This document shows, one piece after another, positions 55,264-63,163 of a DNA stretch of 64,000 bases. The notes beneath the pieces were generated by a model. It had not been told where the DNA came from. It ran no database searches and saw only the letters and a program-made list of their open reading frames with translations. The DNA comes from Actinomycetospora straminea (GTDB taxonomy: Bacteria > Actinomycetota > Actinomycetes > Mycobacteriales > Pseudonocardiaceae), in assembly GCF_028737255.1 (NCBI RefSeq), contig NZ_JAQZAN010000002.1:1-64000 (forward strand), read 5' to 3'. A program made the translations under genes and the position numbers. Position 1 is the stretch's first letter; each line of letters begins with the position of its first letter.

Positions 55264-56517
55264 ATGCCCGAGGTCGTCTTCGAGGTCGACCAGTCCAAGT
55301 CCATGCGTGACCAGGCGGTCCCGGGTCACAACCGGTGGCATCCGGACGTCCCGCTGGCCACGATGGTCCGCCCGGGCAGCGAGTTCCGGGTGGAGTGCCG
55401 GGAGTGGACCGACGCCCAGATCGGCAACAACGACTCGGCCAACGACGTGCGCGACGTCGACCTCGCCCGCGCGCACATGCTCTCCGGCCCGATCGGCGTC
55501 GAGGGCGCGGAACCGGGCGACCTGCTCGTGGTCGACATCCTGGACCTCGGGGCGTGCCAGCCCCCGCAGGAGTACGGCGACGCCCCCGGGCAGGGCTGGG
55601 GCTACACGGGCATCTTCTCGAAGCAGAACGGCGGCGGCTTCCTCACCGACTACTTCCCCGAGTCCGCGAAGGCCATCTGGGACTTCCACGGCCAGGTCGC
55701 GACCTCGCGGCACCTGCCGGGCGTGCGGTACACCGGCATCACCCATCCCGGGCTGTTCGGCACCGCGCCGTCGGCGGACCTGCTCGCCCGCTGGAACCGC
55801 CGCGAGCAGGCGCTCATCGACCGCGATCCCGACCGGGTGCCTCCGCTCGCGCTGCCGCCGCTGCGCGAGAGCAGCCTCGGCGGGCAGGCGACGGGGTCGC
55901 TCGCCGACCAGATCGCCGAGGAGGGCGCCCGCACCGTGCCCGCCCGCGAGAACGGCGGCAACCACGACATCAAGAACTTCACCCGCGGCAGCCGGGTCTA
56001 CTACCCGGTGCACGTCGCGGACGCGAAGCTCTCGGGCGGCGACCTGCACTTCAGCCAGGGCGACGGCGAGATCACCTTCTGCGGCGCCATCGAGATGGGC
56101 GGCTACATCGACTTCGGCGTCGACCTCATCAAGGGCGGCATGGAGACCTACGGGGTCAGCACCAACCCGATCTTCATGCCGGGCAACGTCGAACCCCGCT
56201 ACTCGGAGTTCCTGACGTTCATCGGGATCTCGGTGGACCACGACACCGACACCAACGAGTACCTCGACGCGACGCTGGCCTACAAGCGGGCCTGCCTCAA
56301 CGCCGTCGAGTACCTCAAGAAGTTCGGCTACACCGGCGAGCAGGCCTACCTGCTGCTCGGCTCGGCGCCGATCGAGGGCCGGGTCAGCGGCGTCGTCGAC
56401 ATCCCGAACGCCTGCTGCTCGCTCTACCTGCCGACCGCGATCTTCGACTTCGACATCCGTCCGTCCGCGTCCGGCCCGGCCGCGGCCGACCGGGGCATGT
56501 CGGCGGTCACCAGCTGA
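55264..56517 (+). CDS. fmdA: Acetamidase/formamidase
   Basis: 417 residues, full length for the family. GHNRWHPDVPLATMVRPG, GDLLVVDILDLG, GVRYTGITHPG, GENGGNHDIKNFTRG-like RENGGNHDIKNF and ITFCGAIEMGGYIDFGVDL are typical. It hydrolyses formamide or acetamide to acid plus ammonia. ATG 55264 follows GGAGAAGG. With fmdB and the AmiS channel it makes a compact amide-nitrogen module. A glutamine-synthetase-family gene lies 2 kb downstream. Confidence 0.95.
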   Translation: MPEVVFEVDQSKSMRDQAVPGHNRWHPDVPLATMVRPGSEFRVECREWTDAQIGNNDSANDVRDVDLARAHMLSGPIGVEGAEPGDLLVVDILDLGACQPPQEYGDAPGQGWGYTGIFSKQNGGGFLTDYFPESAKAIWDFHGQVATSRHLPGVRYTGITHPGLFGTAPSADLLARWNRREQALIDRDPDRVPPLALPPLRESSLGGQATGSLADQIAEEGARTVPARENGGNHDIKNFTRGSRVYYPVHVADAKLSGGDLHFSQGDGEITFCGAIEMGGYIDFGVDLIKGGMETYGVSTNPIFMPGNVEPRYSEFLTFIGISVDHDTDTNEYLDATLAYKRACLNAVEYLKKFGYTGEQAYLLLGSAPIEGRVSGVVDIPNACCSLYLPTAIFDFDIRPSASGPAAADRGMSAVTS

Positions 56518-56526
56518 GGACGCGGG

Positions 56527-56679
56527 TCAGGCCGTGAGAGCCGGCGGCCCGCCCTCGGCGTGGGGGCGGGCCGTCACCACGGCCACCGCACCGCAGTTCC
56601 AGCACGTGGGCTCGGGGTCGGGGTCCCGACCACCGACGTCGCAGTGAGGGCAGTGCCAATGGCTGACGATGAGGTGCAT
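56527..56679 (-). CDS. 50-residue zinc-ribbon miniprotein
   Basis: WHCPHCDVGG and PTCWNCGAVAV give two CxxC knuckles in a 50-residue protein. ATG 56679 is preceded by GGAGG. Convergent with fmdA (9-bp gap) and divergent, with overlapping 5' ends, to the next gene. Could be a small regulator or metal-binding protein. Confidence 0.65.
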   Translation of the reverse strand: MHLIVSHWHCPHCDVGGRDPDPEPTCWNCGAVAVVTARPHAEGGPPALTA

Positions 56680-56976
56680 GACGAGCCTCCTGCGGAGCGT
56701 GATCCACGCTCTGGAGAGTGGGTCCCCCCGCCGCGGCACGTCGCCGCCGACCGTGCGGGCGTGCACAGTCTGCGCACAGCTCACCACATCGCGGAGTCAC
56801 TCGCCGAAGCAGGTGTCCCCGACGAACCGGTCGTGCTCGACCGTCGTGGCCCCCACCGGAGCATCGCGGGTCTGGAGCGCCTGCTCGACGACGCGCTCGA
56901 GGAGGAGGCCGCCGAGCGACGGGACGAGGGCAGGGACGTCGGGGACGACGGGAACGGGGACGACGAGGGCTGCTGA
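56659..56976 (+). CDS. Hypothetical acidic protein
   Basis: 105 residues from ATG 56659: ERDPRSGEWVPPPRHVAAD, VHSLRTAHHIAESLAEAGVP, RSIAGLERLLDDALEEEAAER, then an Asp/Gly tail. No family recognised. Its start overlaps the divergent zinc-ribbon gene by 21 bp, and no Shine-Dalgarno is obvious, so the start is uncertain. Confidence 0.5.
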   Translation: MADDEVHDEPPAERDPRSGEWVPPPRHVAADRAGVHSLRTAHHIAESLAEAGVPDEPVVLDRRGPHRSIAGLERLLDDALEEEAAERRDEGRDVGDDGNGDDEGC

Positions 56977-57047
56977 CGAGCCGCTCCGCGCGGGCGGGGG
57001 GCCGCACGGGGCCGTCCGGTCGATGGTCAACACCGGCTCCTCGTTCC

Positions 57048-57053
57048 TAGACT
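57048..57053 (+). promoter_or_regulatory. -10 element of the gvpA-like gene
   Basis: TAGACT ends seven bases before GTG 57060, supporting a leaderless transcript and this start. Confidence 0.45.
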
Positions 57054-57059
57054 CCCCCG

Positions 57060-57440
57060 GTGACCACCGGTGGCGTCCGTCGATCCCCGCAGGGCGGGCT
57101 GGCGGAGGTCCTCGACCTGATCCTCGACAAGGGCCTGGTCATCGACGCGTTCGTCAAGGTGTCGCTGGTCGGCATCGAGCTGGTCACCATCGACGCGCGG
57201 ATCGTCGTCGCCAGCGTCGACACCTACCTGCGCTTCGCCGAGGCCACCAACCGCCTCGACCTGCACGAGAAGGGCGGCAAGGGGCTCGCCGAGCTGCCCG
57301 GCGAGATGGCCGAGAAGGCCTACCACGGCGGCGCCAAGGGCATCACCAAAGGCGTGCTCGACGCCGGCCACGAGATGTGGCAGGAGCTGCGCGAGGAGCG
57401 TCAGCAGAAGAAGAGGCGCAAGCGCCGACAGCCCGACTGA
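57060..57440 (+). CDS. Gas vesicle protein GvpA/GvpJ-like, isolated
   Basis: 126 residues. [39 protein letters not shown] (landmarks) reproduces the GvpA core: helix, two strands, helix. It adds a 50-residue basic tail ending in KKRRKRRQ, longer than the canonical about 75-residue GvpA. No gvpF, gvpL, gvpN, gvpK, gvpO or gvpS gene lies in the window. It could be a minor GvpJ/M-type paralogue, a relic, or a repurposed shell-like protein. Confidence 0.85.
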   Translation: MTTGGVRRSPQGGLAEVLDLILDKGLVIDAFVKVSLVGIELVTIDARIVVASVDTYLRFAEATNRLDLHEKGGKGLAELPGEMAEKAYHGGAKGITKGVLDAGHEMWQELREERQQKKRRKRRQPD

Positions 57441-57470
57441 CCGCCCGACCCCGCCTGACATGCTGGCCGG

Positions 57471-57761
57471 GTGCAGCCCGATCCCGCCGCCGACGCCCTG
57501 CCCGACACCGACCCGGCCGAGGTCCACCGGCGCTCGGTGGCGCTGATCCAGGGGATGGACGCGGGCGACCTCGACGCCGTCGGCGCCCTGCTCGGCGAGC
57601 TGGGCGGACCCGAGGAGTTCGCGGCCCAGGTGATCAGCCTGGCGAGCCTCGCGCGGCTGCTGCTCGACCAGCGCGAGGACACCGCCCCCGGCGCCGACGA
57701 GGCCCGCGCGGCCGTGCTGCACGAGCTCGCCGCCGTGCTCGCCGCCGCCGAGACGCCCTGA
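57471..57761 (+). CDS. Hypothetical small helical protein
   Basis: 96 residues from GTG 57471, rich in Ala, Leu, Asp and Glu (VHRRSVALIQGMDAGDLDAVG, VISLASLARLLLDQRED). No family recognised. It lies 30 bp after the gvpA-like gene and may be co-transcribed with it. Confidence 0.6.
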   Translation: MQPDPAADALPDTDPAEVHRRSVALIQGMDAGDLDAVGALLGELGGPEEFAAQVISLASLARLLLDQREDTAPGADEARAAVLHELAAVLAAAETP

Positions 57762-57819
57762 CGCCCGTCACACCCCTCCCGCCGGGCTGCGACGACACCC
57801 GTCGGGCACGATCGCTGGC

Positions 57820-58602
57820 GTGAGCGCCGCGAGGGACGAGCCGACCAGCACCGAGCCGACGATCGCGGAGGACGCCGCGCTCGCCCGCGAGCTGGCCGAC
57901 GCGACCGGGGCGCTGCTGCTCGGCCTCCGCGACGACACCGGCCCCGGGCGTGACCGCGAGTACCGCGGGGACGCGGAGGCCCACCGGTTCCTCGTCGACG
58001 CCCTGCGCCGCCACCGCCCCGAGGACGCCGTCCTCTCCGAGGAGGGCACCCAGGACCCGGCGCCGCGCCGCGGGGCGCACCGGCTCTGGATCGTCGACCC
58101 CCTCGACGGCTCCAGCGGCTACGGACGGGGCGGCGACGAGTGGGGCGTGCACGTCGCGCTGGTGGTCGACGGCGCGCTGGTCGCCGGCGCGGTCGCCCTG
58201 CCCGCCCGCGGCGAGCTGGCCGACTCCGACACCGTCGCCCCGGTGGCCGACAGCCCGGTCGACGACCGGCGCGATCTGCTGGTCACGATCAGCCGTTCGC
58301 GCCCGCCGGTCGAGCTGCGCCGGCTCGCCGCGGTGCTGCCGGTGCGGACGGTCCCGCTCTCGGCGGCGGGGGTGAAGACGCTCGCCGTGGTCGACGGCTC
58401 CGTCGACGCCTACCTGCACTCCGGCGGGCAGTACGAGTGGGACAACGCCGCGCCCGCCGCCGTGGCCCGGGGAGCCGGGCTGCGCGTCACCCGCCTCGAC
58501 GGGCGGCCGCTGCCGTTCGGGGCCGACGACCCCTACTCCCCCGACCTGCTCATCGCCCGCCCCGCGGTGCACGAGGCGATCATCGAGGCCCTGCTCCGCT
58601 GA
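57820..58602 (+). CDS. cysQ: 3'(2'),5'-bisphosphate nucleotidase / inositol phosphatase, CysQ-like
   Basis: 260 residues. Motifs VLSEEG, WIVDPLDGSSGYG and a C-terminal EWDNAAPAAVARGAG are those of the Li+-sensitive phosphatase superfamily; ISRSRPPVELRRL and VDAYLHSGGQYEW favour the CysQ (Rv2131c-like) branch. It would remove 3'-phosphate from PAP or dephosphorylate fructose-1,6-bisphosphate or inositol phosphate. GTG 57820. Confidence 0.85.
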   Translation: MSAARDEPTSTEPTIAEDAALARELADATGALLLGLRDDTGPGRDREYRGDAEAHRFLVDALRRHRPEDAVLSEEGTQDPAPRRGAHRLWIVDPLDGSSGYGRGGDEWGVHVALVVDGALVAGAVALPARGELADSDTVAPVADSPVDDRRDLLVTISRSRPPVELRRLAAVLPVRTVPLSAAGVKTLAVVDGSVDAYLHSGGQYEWDNAAPAAVARGAGLRVTRLDGRPLPFGADDPYSPDLLIARPAVHEAIIEALLR

Positions 58603-58609
58603 CGAGGGC

Positions 58610-59965
58610 TCAGTAGCGCCAGCGCCAGGCGGCGAGGACGTCGTCGATCTCGCGCTCGGCGGCCCAGGCGGCGTCGGCGCGCCGGACCGCGAGGAAGGCG
58701 CCGAGACGCTCGGGACCGAGTGCGCCGGTGATCCGCTCGTTCGCGAGCAGCGCCGCCTCCTGCGCCGACGCCGTGGTCGGCAGGGGCACGACGCCCGCTG
58801 CGGCCCGCTCGTCCTCGGTCCAGGTGCCCGGATCCGAGTCGAAGGGCGCGGGCGGCGTGAGGCCCTCCTCCACGCCGGCGACGCCGGCCGTGAGCAGGGC
58901 GGTCAGCGCGAGGTAGGGGTTGGCCGAGGCGTCGGAGACCTTGAGCTCGACGTTCCCGTGGTCGGCACCGAGGAGGGACGAGCCGGCGACGTAGCGCACC
59001 GGCGCCTCGCGGTTCTCCACGCCCCAGAAGCCGTACGCGCCGGCGAAGAACCCGGGCCGCAGCCGGGCCATCGACCCGATGGAGGGCGCCGTGACCGCGG
59101 CGACCGCGGGCAGGTCCCGCAGCAGCCCGGCGATGTAGGCCGCGCCCTCCGGCTCGGCCGGGCCATCGACGCCGCCGGCGAGCAGGTTGCGGCCGTCGCG
59201 CCACAGCGAGGTGTGGGCGTGCCAGCCGTTGCCCGCCATGTGCGACGACGGCAGCGGCGCGAAACTGATCCGCAGGCCGTGGCGGGCGGCGGCAGCGAGC
59301 ACGGTCTGGCGCGCGAGCAGCTGCTCGTCCGCGGCCCGCACGGGATCGGTGGCGCCGAGCGAGAGCTCCACCTGGGCCGGGCCGTACTCGGCGTGCAGCT
59401 GGCCGATCCGCAGGCCGTTGGCCTCCGCGTCGCGCAGGAGGTCGGTGACGAAGCCGTCGATCTCGAGCAGCGCGTGCGGGCTGTACGCCGGACCGCGGTA
59501 CGAGGGCACGACCGCCCCGTCCGGGCTCGGCGCCGAGACCGCGAACTCCATCTCGTAGCCCACCAGCGCCGAGAAGCCGCGGGCGGCGAGGGCCTCGACC
59601 GTCGCCACCAGCGCCGAGCGCTGGTCCCACGGCCACGGCGAGCCGTCGACGGTGACCTGCGTGCCCGGCGCCCATGCGAGCCCCGGCTGGCCGGCGAGCG
59701 GGGTGAGCCGGTCGAGGTCGGGCACCAGGCGCACGTCGCCCGAGGGCGTCTCCCGCCCCGGGGCGCCGTACTGGATGCCGTCGTTGGTGTCGAAGACCGC
59801 GAAGACGGTGCTGACGCCGATCCCCGTCTCGGCCACCCGCGGCAGCGTCGCCACGGGGACCGTGCGCGACCGCGGGATGCCGTTGTTGTCCGCCCAGACG
59901 ACCGTGACGCCGTGGACCCCCTGCCCCCGCAGCTGCTCGACCACCTTCTCCGTCGCGTCGCGCAC
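58610..59965 (-). CDS. Glutamine-synthetase-family ligase (GlnA-like)
   Basis: 451 residues. VVWADNNGIPRSRTVP, EMEFAVSAPSP, HAEYGPAQVELSLG, GNGWHAHTSLW and NVELKVSDASANPYLALTALL (landmarks) give the ATP, metal and glutamate sites. This subfamily includes gamma-glutamyl-polyamine and related synthetases rather than the main GlnA. GTG 59965 follows GGGAGGA. Convergent with cysQ (7-bp gap). A separate FluG-like amidohydrolase lies at 40709. Confidence 0.88.
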   Translation of the reverse strand: MRDATEKVVEQLRGQGVHGVTVVWADNNGIPRSRTVPVATLPRVAETGIGVSTVFAVFDTNDGIQYGAPGRETPSGDVRLVPDLDRLTPLAGQPGLAWAPGTQVTVDGSPWPWDQRSALVATVEALAARGFSALVGYEMEFAVSAPSPDGAVVPSYRGPAYSPHALLEIDGFVTDLLRDAEANGLRIGQLHAEYGPAQVELSLGATDPVRAADEQLLARQTVLAAAARHGLRISFAPLPSSHMAGNGWHAHTSLWRDGRNLLAGGVDGPAEPEGAAYIAGLLRDLPAVAAVTAPSIGSMARLRPGFFAGAYGFWGVENREAPVRYVAGSSLLGADHGNVELKVSDASANPYLALTALLTAGVAGVEEGLTPPAPFDSDPGTWTEDERAAAGVVPLPTTASAQEAALLANERITGALGPERLGAFLAVRRADAAWAAEREIDDVLAAWRWRY

Positions 59966-60313
59966 CGTGTCCTCCCGTCGCCCGCCCGCGTGGTGGCGCA
60001 CAGGCTAGTGGGCGACCCCGACACCGACGCGGTGCTCACGCGACCCGCGCGGGTGGTCCGTCCCCGGACGGACGGCCCGCACGGCGCCCGGACCACTCGT
60101 CGACGGAGATCGACTCCCGATCGGGTGGTCGCTGTCCGTACCCCGCAACGAACGGTCCTGCACCGACGATGAGCGGTTCGTGACGGACGACAAAGCGGCG
60201 CGTGAACACGAGCGGTCGCGGGCCGCGTCTGCCACAGTGGAGGGGCGACGGTCGCACGACCGGAGCTCGCGGGCCCGGACACTCGTCCAGGGCCTCGACG
60301 GAGGGAGATGACG
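59966..60313. other. Divergent intergenic region
   Basis: 348 bp between the glutamine-synthetase-family gene and DUF7455. Promoters for both must lie here; I see no decisive element apart from GGAGGGAG before ATG 60314. Confidence 0.4.
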
Positions 60314-60502
60314 ATGCCCGGCACCCTGACCCGGCCAGAACTCACCGCCTCGGACCGCTGCGATCGCTGCGGTGCAGCGGCGAAGGTTCGCGCCGTACTG
60401 CCCTCCGGTGGAGAACTCCTCTTCTGCGGGCACCACGCCCGGGCCCACGAGGCCAAGCTGAAGGAGCTGTCGGTGGACGTGCAGACCGGTGAGAGCCCAT
60501 GA
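60314..60502 (+). CDS. DUF7455 small zinc-binding-like protein
   Basis: 62 residues. TASDRCDRCGAAAKVRAVLPSG and LLFCGHHARAH (landmarks) give a Cys/His cluster typical of this actinobacterial family. ATG 60314 is preferred to ATG 60308 because it has proper spacing from GGAGGGAG. A 15-bp hairpin follows. Confidence 0.82.
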   Translation: MPGTLTRPELTASDRCDRCGAAAKVRAVLPSGGELLFCGHHARAHEAKLKELSVDVQTGESP

Positions 60503-60917
60503 CGGTCGCCTGACCAGCAGAGACCTCAGCGACACCCCCAGATCGAGATCGAGACCGCGACGGGCGAGGACCTCCGGGTCCTCGCCCGTCGTCGTGTGCG
60601 GGGTCCGCGGGCGTGATCATGCGCCCGCCCGCGGGCGTCGGGCGCCGCGTCCGGTTCGTCCGGACCGCGACGGACCCCGACGATCTCCGGTGATCGTCCC
60701 CGTGCCGCCCCGTCGCGGACCTCGGCGGCATTTCCGGGGCCGGCCGCGGCGCCGCGCTCCCCCGGCCGCGACGGTCGGCGCGGTCACCCGCGGTGGTGAC
60801 GCTCCGGTGAACCACGTGACGCGCCGGTGTCGGACGGCGACGACCGCGACACCGGCCCACCACCACGGTGTGTGATGTGCACCACAGGTCACCGACCGGC
60901 CACGCTCCGTGGATCGA
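60503..60917. other. Intergenic stretch
   Basis: 415 bp between convergent genes. Apart from the hairpin at 60558 I see nothing: apparent frames here are Arg-rich without codon-position bias. Confidence 0.5.
60558..60591 (+). terminator. Terminator hairpin after DUF7455
   Basis: A 15-bp perfect stem (60558-60572 with 60577-60591) around a TCCG loop. Confidence 0.75.
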
Positions 60918-62696
60918 TCACCGCCACGACCGCAGCGTCGCGATCCGCTCCTCGATCTGCTCGATCGTCGCCATCGGCGTGGCCGGCCCGCCGCAGTGCT
61001 TGCGGAGATCGCCGTGGATCTGGCCGTGGGGCTTGTTCGTGCGGTGGTGGTGGGCGGCGACGAGCGCGTTGAGCTCGCGGCGGAGCTCCTTGAGGCGCTC
61101 GGCCACCCCGACGTCGCGGCGGAACTCGCGGGTCGGCGACGGCTGCTCGGCCGTGACCACCGGCGCGGGGGGCGCCTCGCGGGCCTCCTCGCGGTCGAGC
61201 TGCTCGCTCTGGCGGCGGCGCAGCAGCGCGCGCACCTGGTCGGGCTCGAGGAGCCCGGGCAGCCCGAGGTAGTCCTGCTCCTCGTCGGTGCCGGCGCCGG
61301 CGGCCGTGCCGAACGAGGAACCGTCGTAGATCAGCTGGTCGAGCTCGGCCTCCGCGGACAGCGCCTCGAACGCCTTCTCCTGCTCACCCGGCTCGTCCTC
61401 GGTGCGGTTGGCCTGCTCGACGAGCTCGTCGTCCCAGCCCTCCTTCGGGCGGTGCGGCTCGCCGAGGACGTGGTCGCGCTGCACCTCGAGCTCGCTGGCC
61501 AGCGTCAGCAGCGACGGCACGCTGGGCAGGAACACGCTGGCCGTCTCGCCCGGCCGGCGCGACCGGACGAAGCGCCCGACGGCCTGGGCGAAGAACAGTG
61601 GGGTCGACGCGCTCGTGGCGTACACGCCGACGGCCAGGCGCGGGACGTCGACGCCCTCGGAGACCATGCGCACGGCGACGAGCCACCGGTCGTTCGAGCG
61701 GGAGAACTCCGCGATGCGCCCGGACGCCTTGGGGTCGTCGGAGAGCACGACCACCGGTTCCTCGCCCCCGATCCGGCGCAGCAGCGTGGCGTAGGCCTTC
61801 GCGGTGGTGTGGTCGGTGGCGATGACGAGGCCGCCGGCGTCGGGGACCCCGCCGGCGCGCAGCTGCGTGATCCGGGTGTCGGCGGCCTGCAGCACCGCGG
61901 GCATCCACTCGCCCTTGGGGTCGAGCGCGGTCTTCCAGGCGCGGGAGTTCTGCTCGGCGGTCAGCGGCTCGCCCAGGCGCGCGGTCATCTCCTCGCCGGC
62001 ACTGGTGCGCCAGCTCGCCTGCCCCGAGTAGGCCAGGAACACCACGGGGCGCACGACGCCGTCGGCCAGCGCGTCGGCGTAGCCGTAGGAGTGGTCGGCG
62101 CGCGAGCGCAGCACGCCGGCGGCGTCGGGCTCGTAGGTGATGAACGGGATCGGGCTGTCGTCGGACCGGAACGGGGTCCCGGTCAGCGCCAGGCGCCGCG
62201 TCGCGCCGGCGAACGCCTCGCGCGTCGCCTCGCCCCAGCTCTTCGCGTCGCCGGCGTGGTGGATCTCATCGAAGATCACCAGGGTGCGGCGGCCCTCGGT
62301 GCGGTTCATGTGCAGCACCGGGTGCGCGGCCACCTGCGCGTAGGTGACGGCGACGCCGCGGAAGTCGGTGGACGTGCGCCCCACGGCGTTCGAGAACTCC
62401 GGGTCGATCGCCACGCCGGCAGCCCGCGCGGCCTCGGCCCACTGGTGCTTGAGGTGCTCGGTGGGGCAGACGATCGTCACCGTGTCGACGGTGCGGTCGC
62501 CCAGGAGCTCGCCGGCCACGCGCAGCGCGAAGGTCGTCTTGCCGGCGCCGGGCGTCGCGACGGCCAGGAAGTCGCGGGGACGCTCGCTGAGGTACCGGGT
62601 GAGCGCACGTCGCTGCCACTGCCGCAGCGGACGGGCTGTCGAGGGCTCGGTGCTGGTGGTGCTACCGGTCGCGCTGGTCGTCGTACGGCTGCTCAA
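60918..62696 (-). CDS. DEAD/DEAH-type superfamily 2 helicase
   Basis: 592 residues. Walker A ATPGAGKT (47-54), Walker B DEIHH (143-147), TGTPF (motif III), VSEGVDVPRL and QAVGRFVRSRR (motifs V and VI). A helical C-terminal extension (about 430-592) carries DYLGLPGLL and a charged region. Conserved near sigA in actinobacteria; substrate unknown. ATG 62696. Confidence 0.9.
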   Translation of the reverse strand: MSSRTTTSATGSTTSTEPSTARPLRQWQRRALTRYLSERPRDFLAVATPGAGKTTFALRVAGELLGDRTVDTVTIVCPTEHLKHQWAEAARAAGVAIDPEFSNAVGRTSTDFRGVAVTYAQVAAHPVLHMNRTEGRRTLVIFDEIHHAGDAKSWGEATREAFAGATRRLALTGTPFRSDDSPIPFITYEPDAAGVLRSRADHSYGYADALADGVVRPVVFLAYSGQASWRTSAGEEMTARLGEPLTAEQNSRAWKTALDPKGEWMPAVLQAADTRITQLRAGGVPDAGGLVIATDHTTAKAYATLLRRIGGEEPVVVLSDDPKASGRIAEFSRSNDRWLVAVRMVSEGVDVPRLAVGVYATSASTPLFFAQAVGRFVRSRRPGETASVFLPSVPSLLTLASELEVQRDHVLGEPHRPKEGWDDELVEQANRTEDEPGEQEKAFEALSAEAELDQLIYDGSSFGTAAGAGTDEEQDYLGLPGLLEPDQVRALLRRRQSEQLDREEAREAPPAPVVTAEQPSPTREFRRDVGVAERLKELRRELNALVAAHHHRTNKPHGQIHGDLRKHCGGPATPMATIEQIEERIATLRSWR

Positions 62697-62741
62697 CGGC
62701 CCTCCGGGGCGGACGAGAGGACGAGGGGCGGACCCGGGGGC

Positions 62742-62993
62742 CTACTCGCCGTCGTCGCCGCCGCGCGGCATCTTGTTGAAGATCTCCTTGCACGCCGGGC
62801 AGACGGGCGAACCGGGCTTGGGCGAGCGCGTGACCGGGAAGGTCTCGCCGCACAGCGCCACCACCATCGATCCCGTGACGGCCGATTCGGCGACCTTGTT
62901 CTTCCGCACGTAGTGGAACATCTTCGGGTCGTCGTCGCCCGTGCGGTCGGTCCCCTGCGGGCGGGTGTCGGGAAGCACGGTCGTCTGGCTCAT
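62742..62993 (-). CDS. DUF3039 protein
   Basis: 83 residues. MFHYVRKNKVAESAVTG, VVALCGETFPV and PVCPACKEIFNKM with a CxxC. Matches DUF3039, a small actinobacterial family. ATG 62993 has GGGAG just upstream; ATG 63002 is an alternative. It is 45 bp upstream of the helicase and probably co-transcribed. Confidence 0.85.
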   Translation of the reverse strand: MSQTTVLPDTRPQGTDRTGDDDPKMFHYVRKNKVAESAVTGSMVVALCGETFPVTRSPKPGSPVCPACKEIFNKMPRGGDDGE

Positions 62994-63163
62994 GGCTCCC
63001 ATGATGCCCCACGGGCCTCCGGCGCCGAACGCTCGTGGGCGCTTGTGCGGACCGTGATGCGGCGGACCGCGTTCACCCTGCGGATTCCCCGGAACGGCAC
63101 CTACGCCGCCGACCGGGCTGTCACGGTGAGCGCGCCCCGGTCCACCGACGGTGAGGAGGCCCC

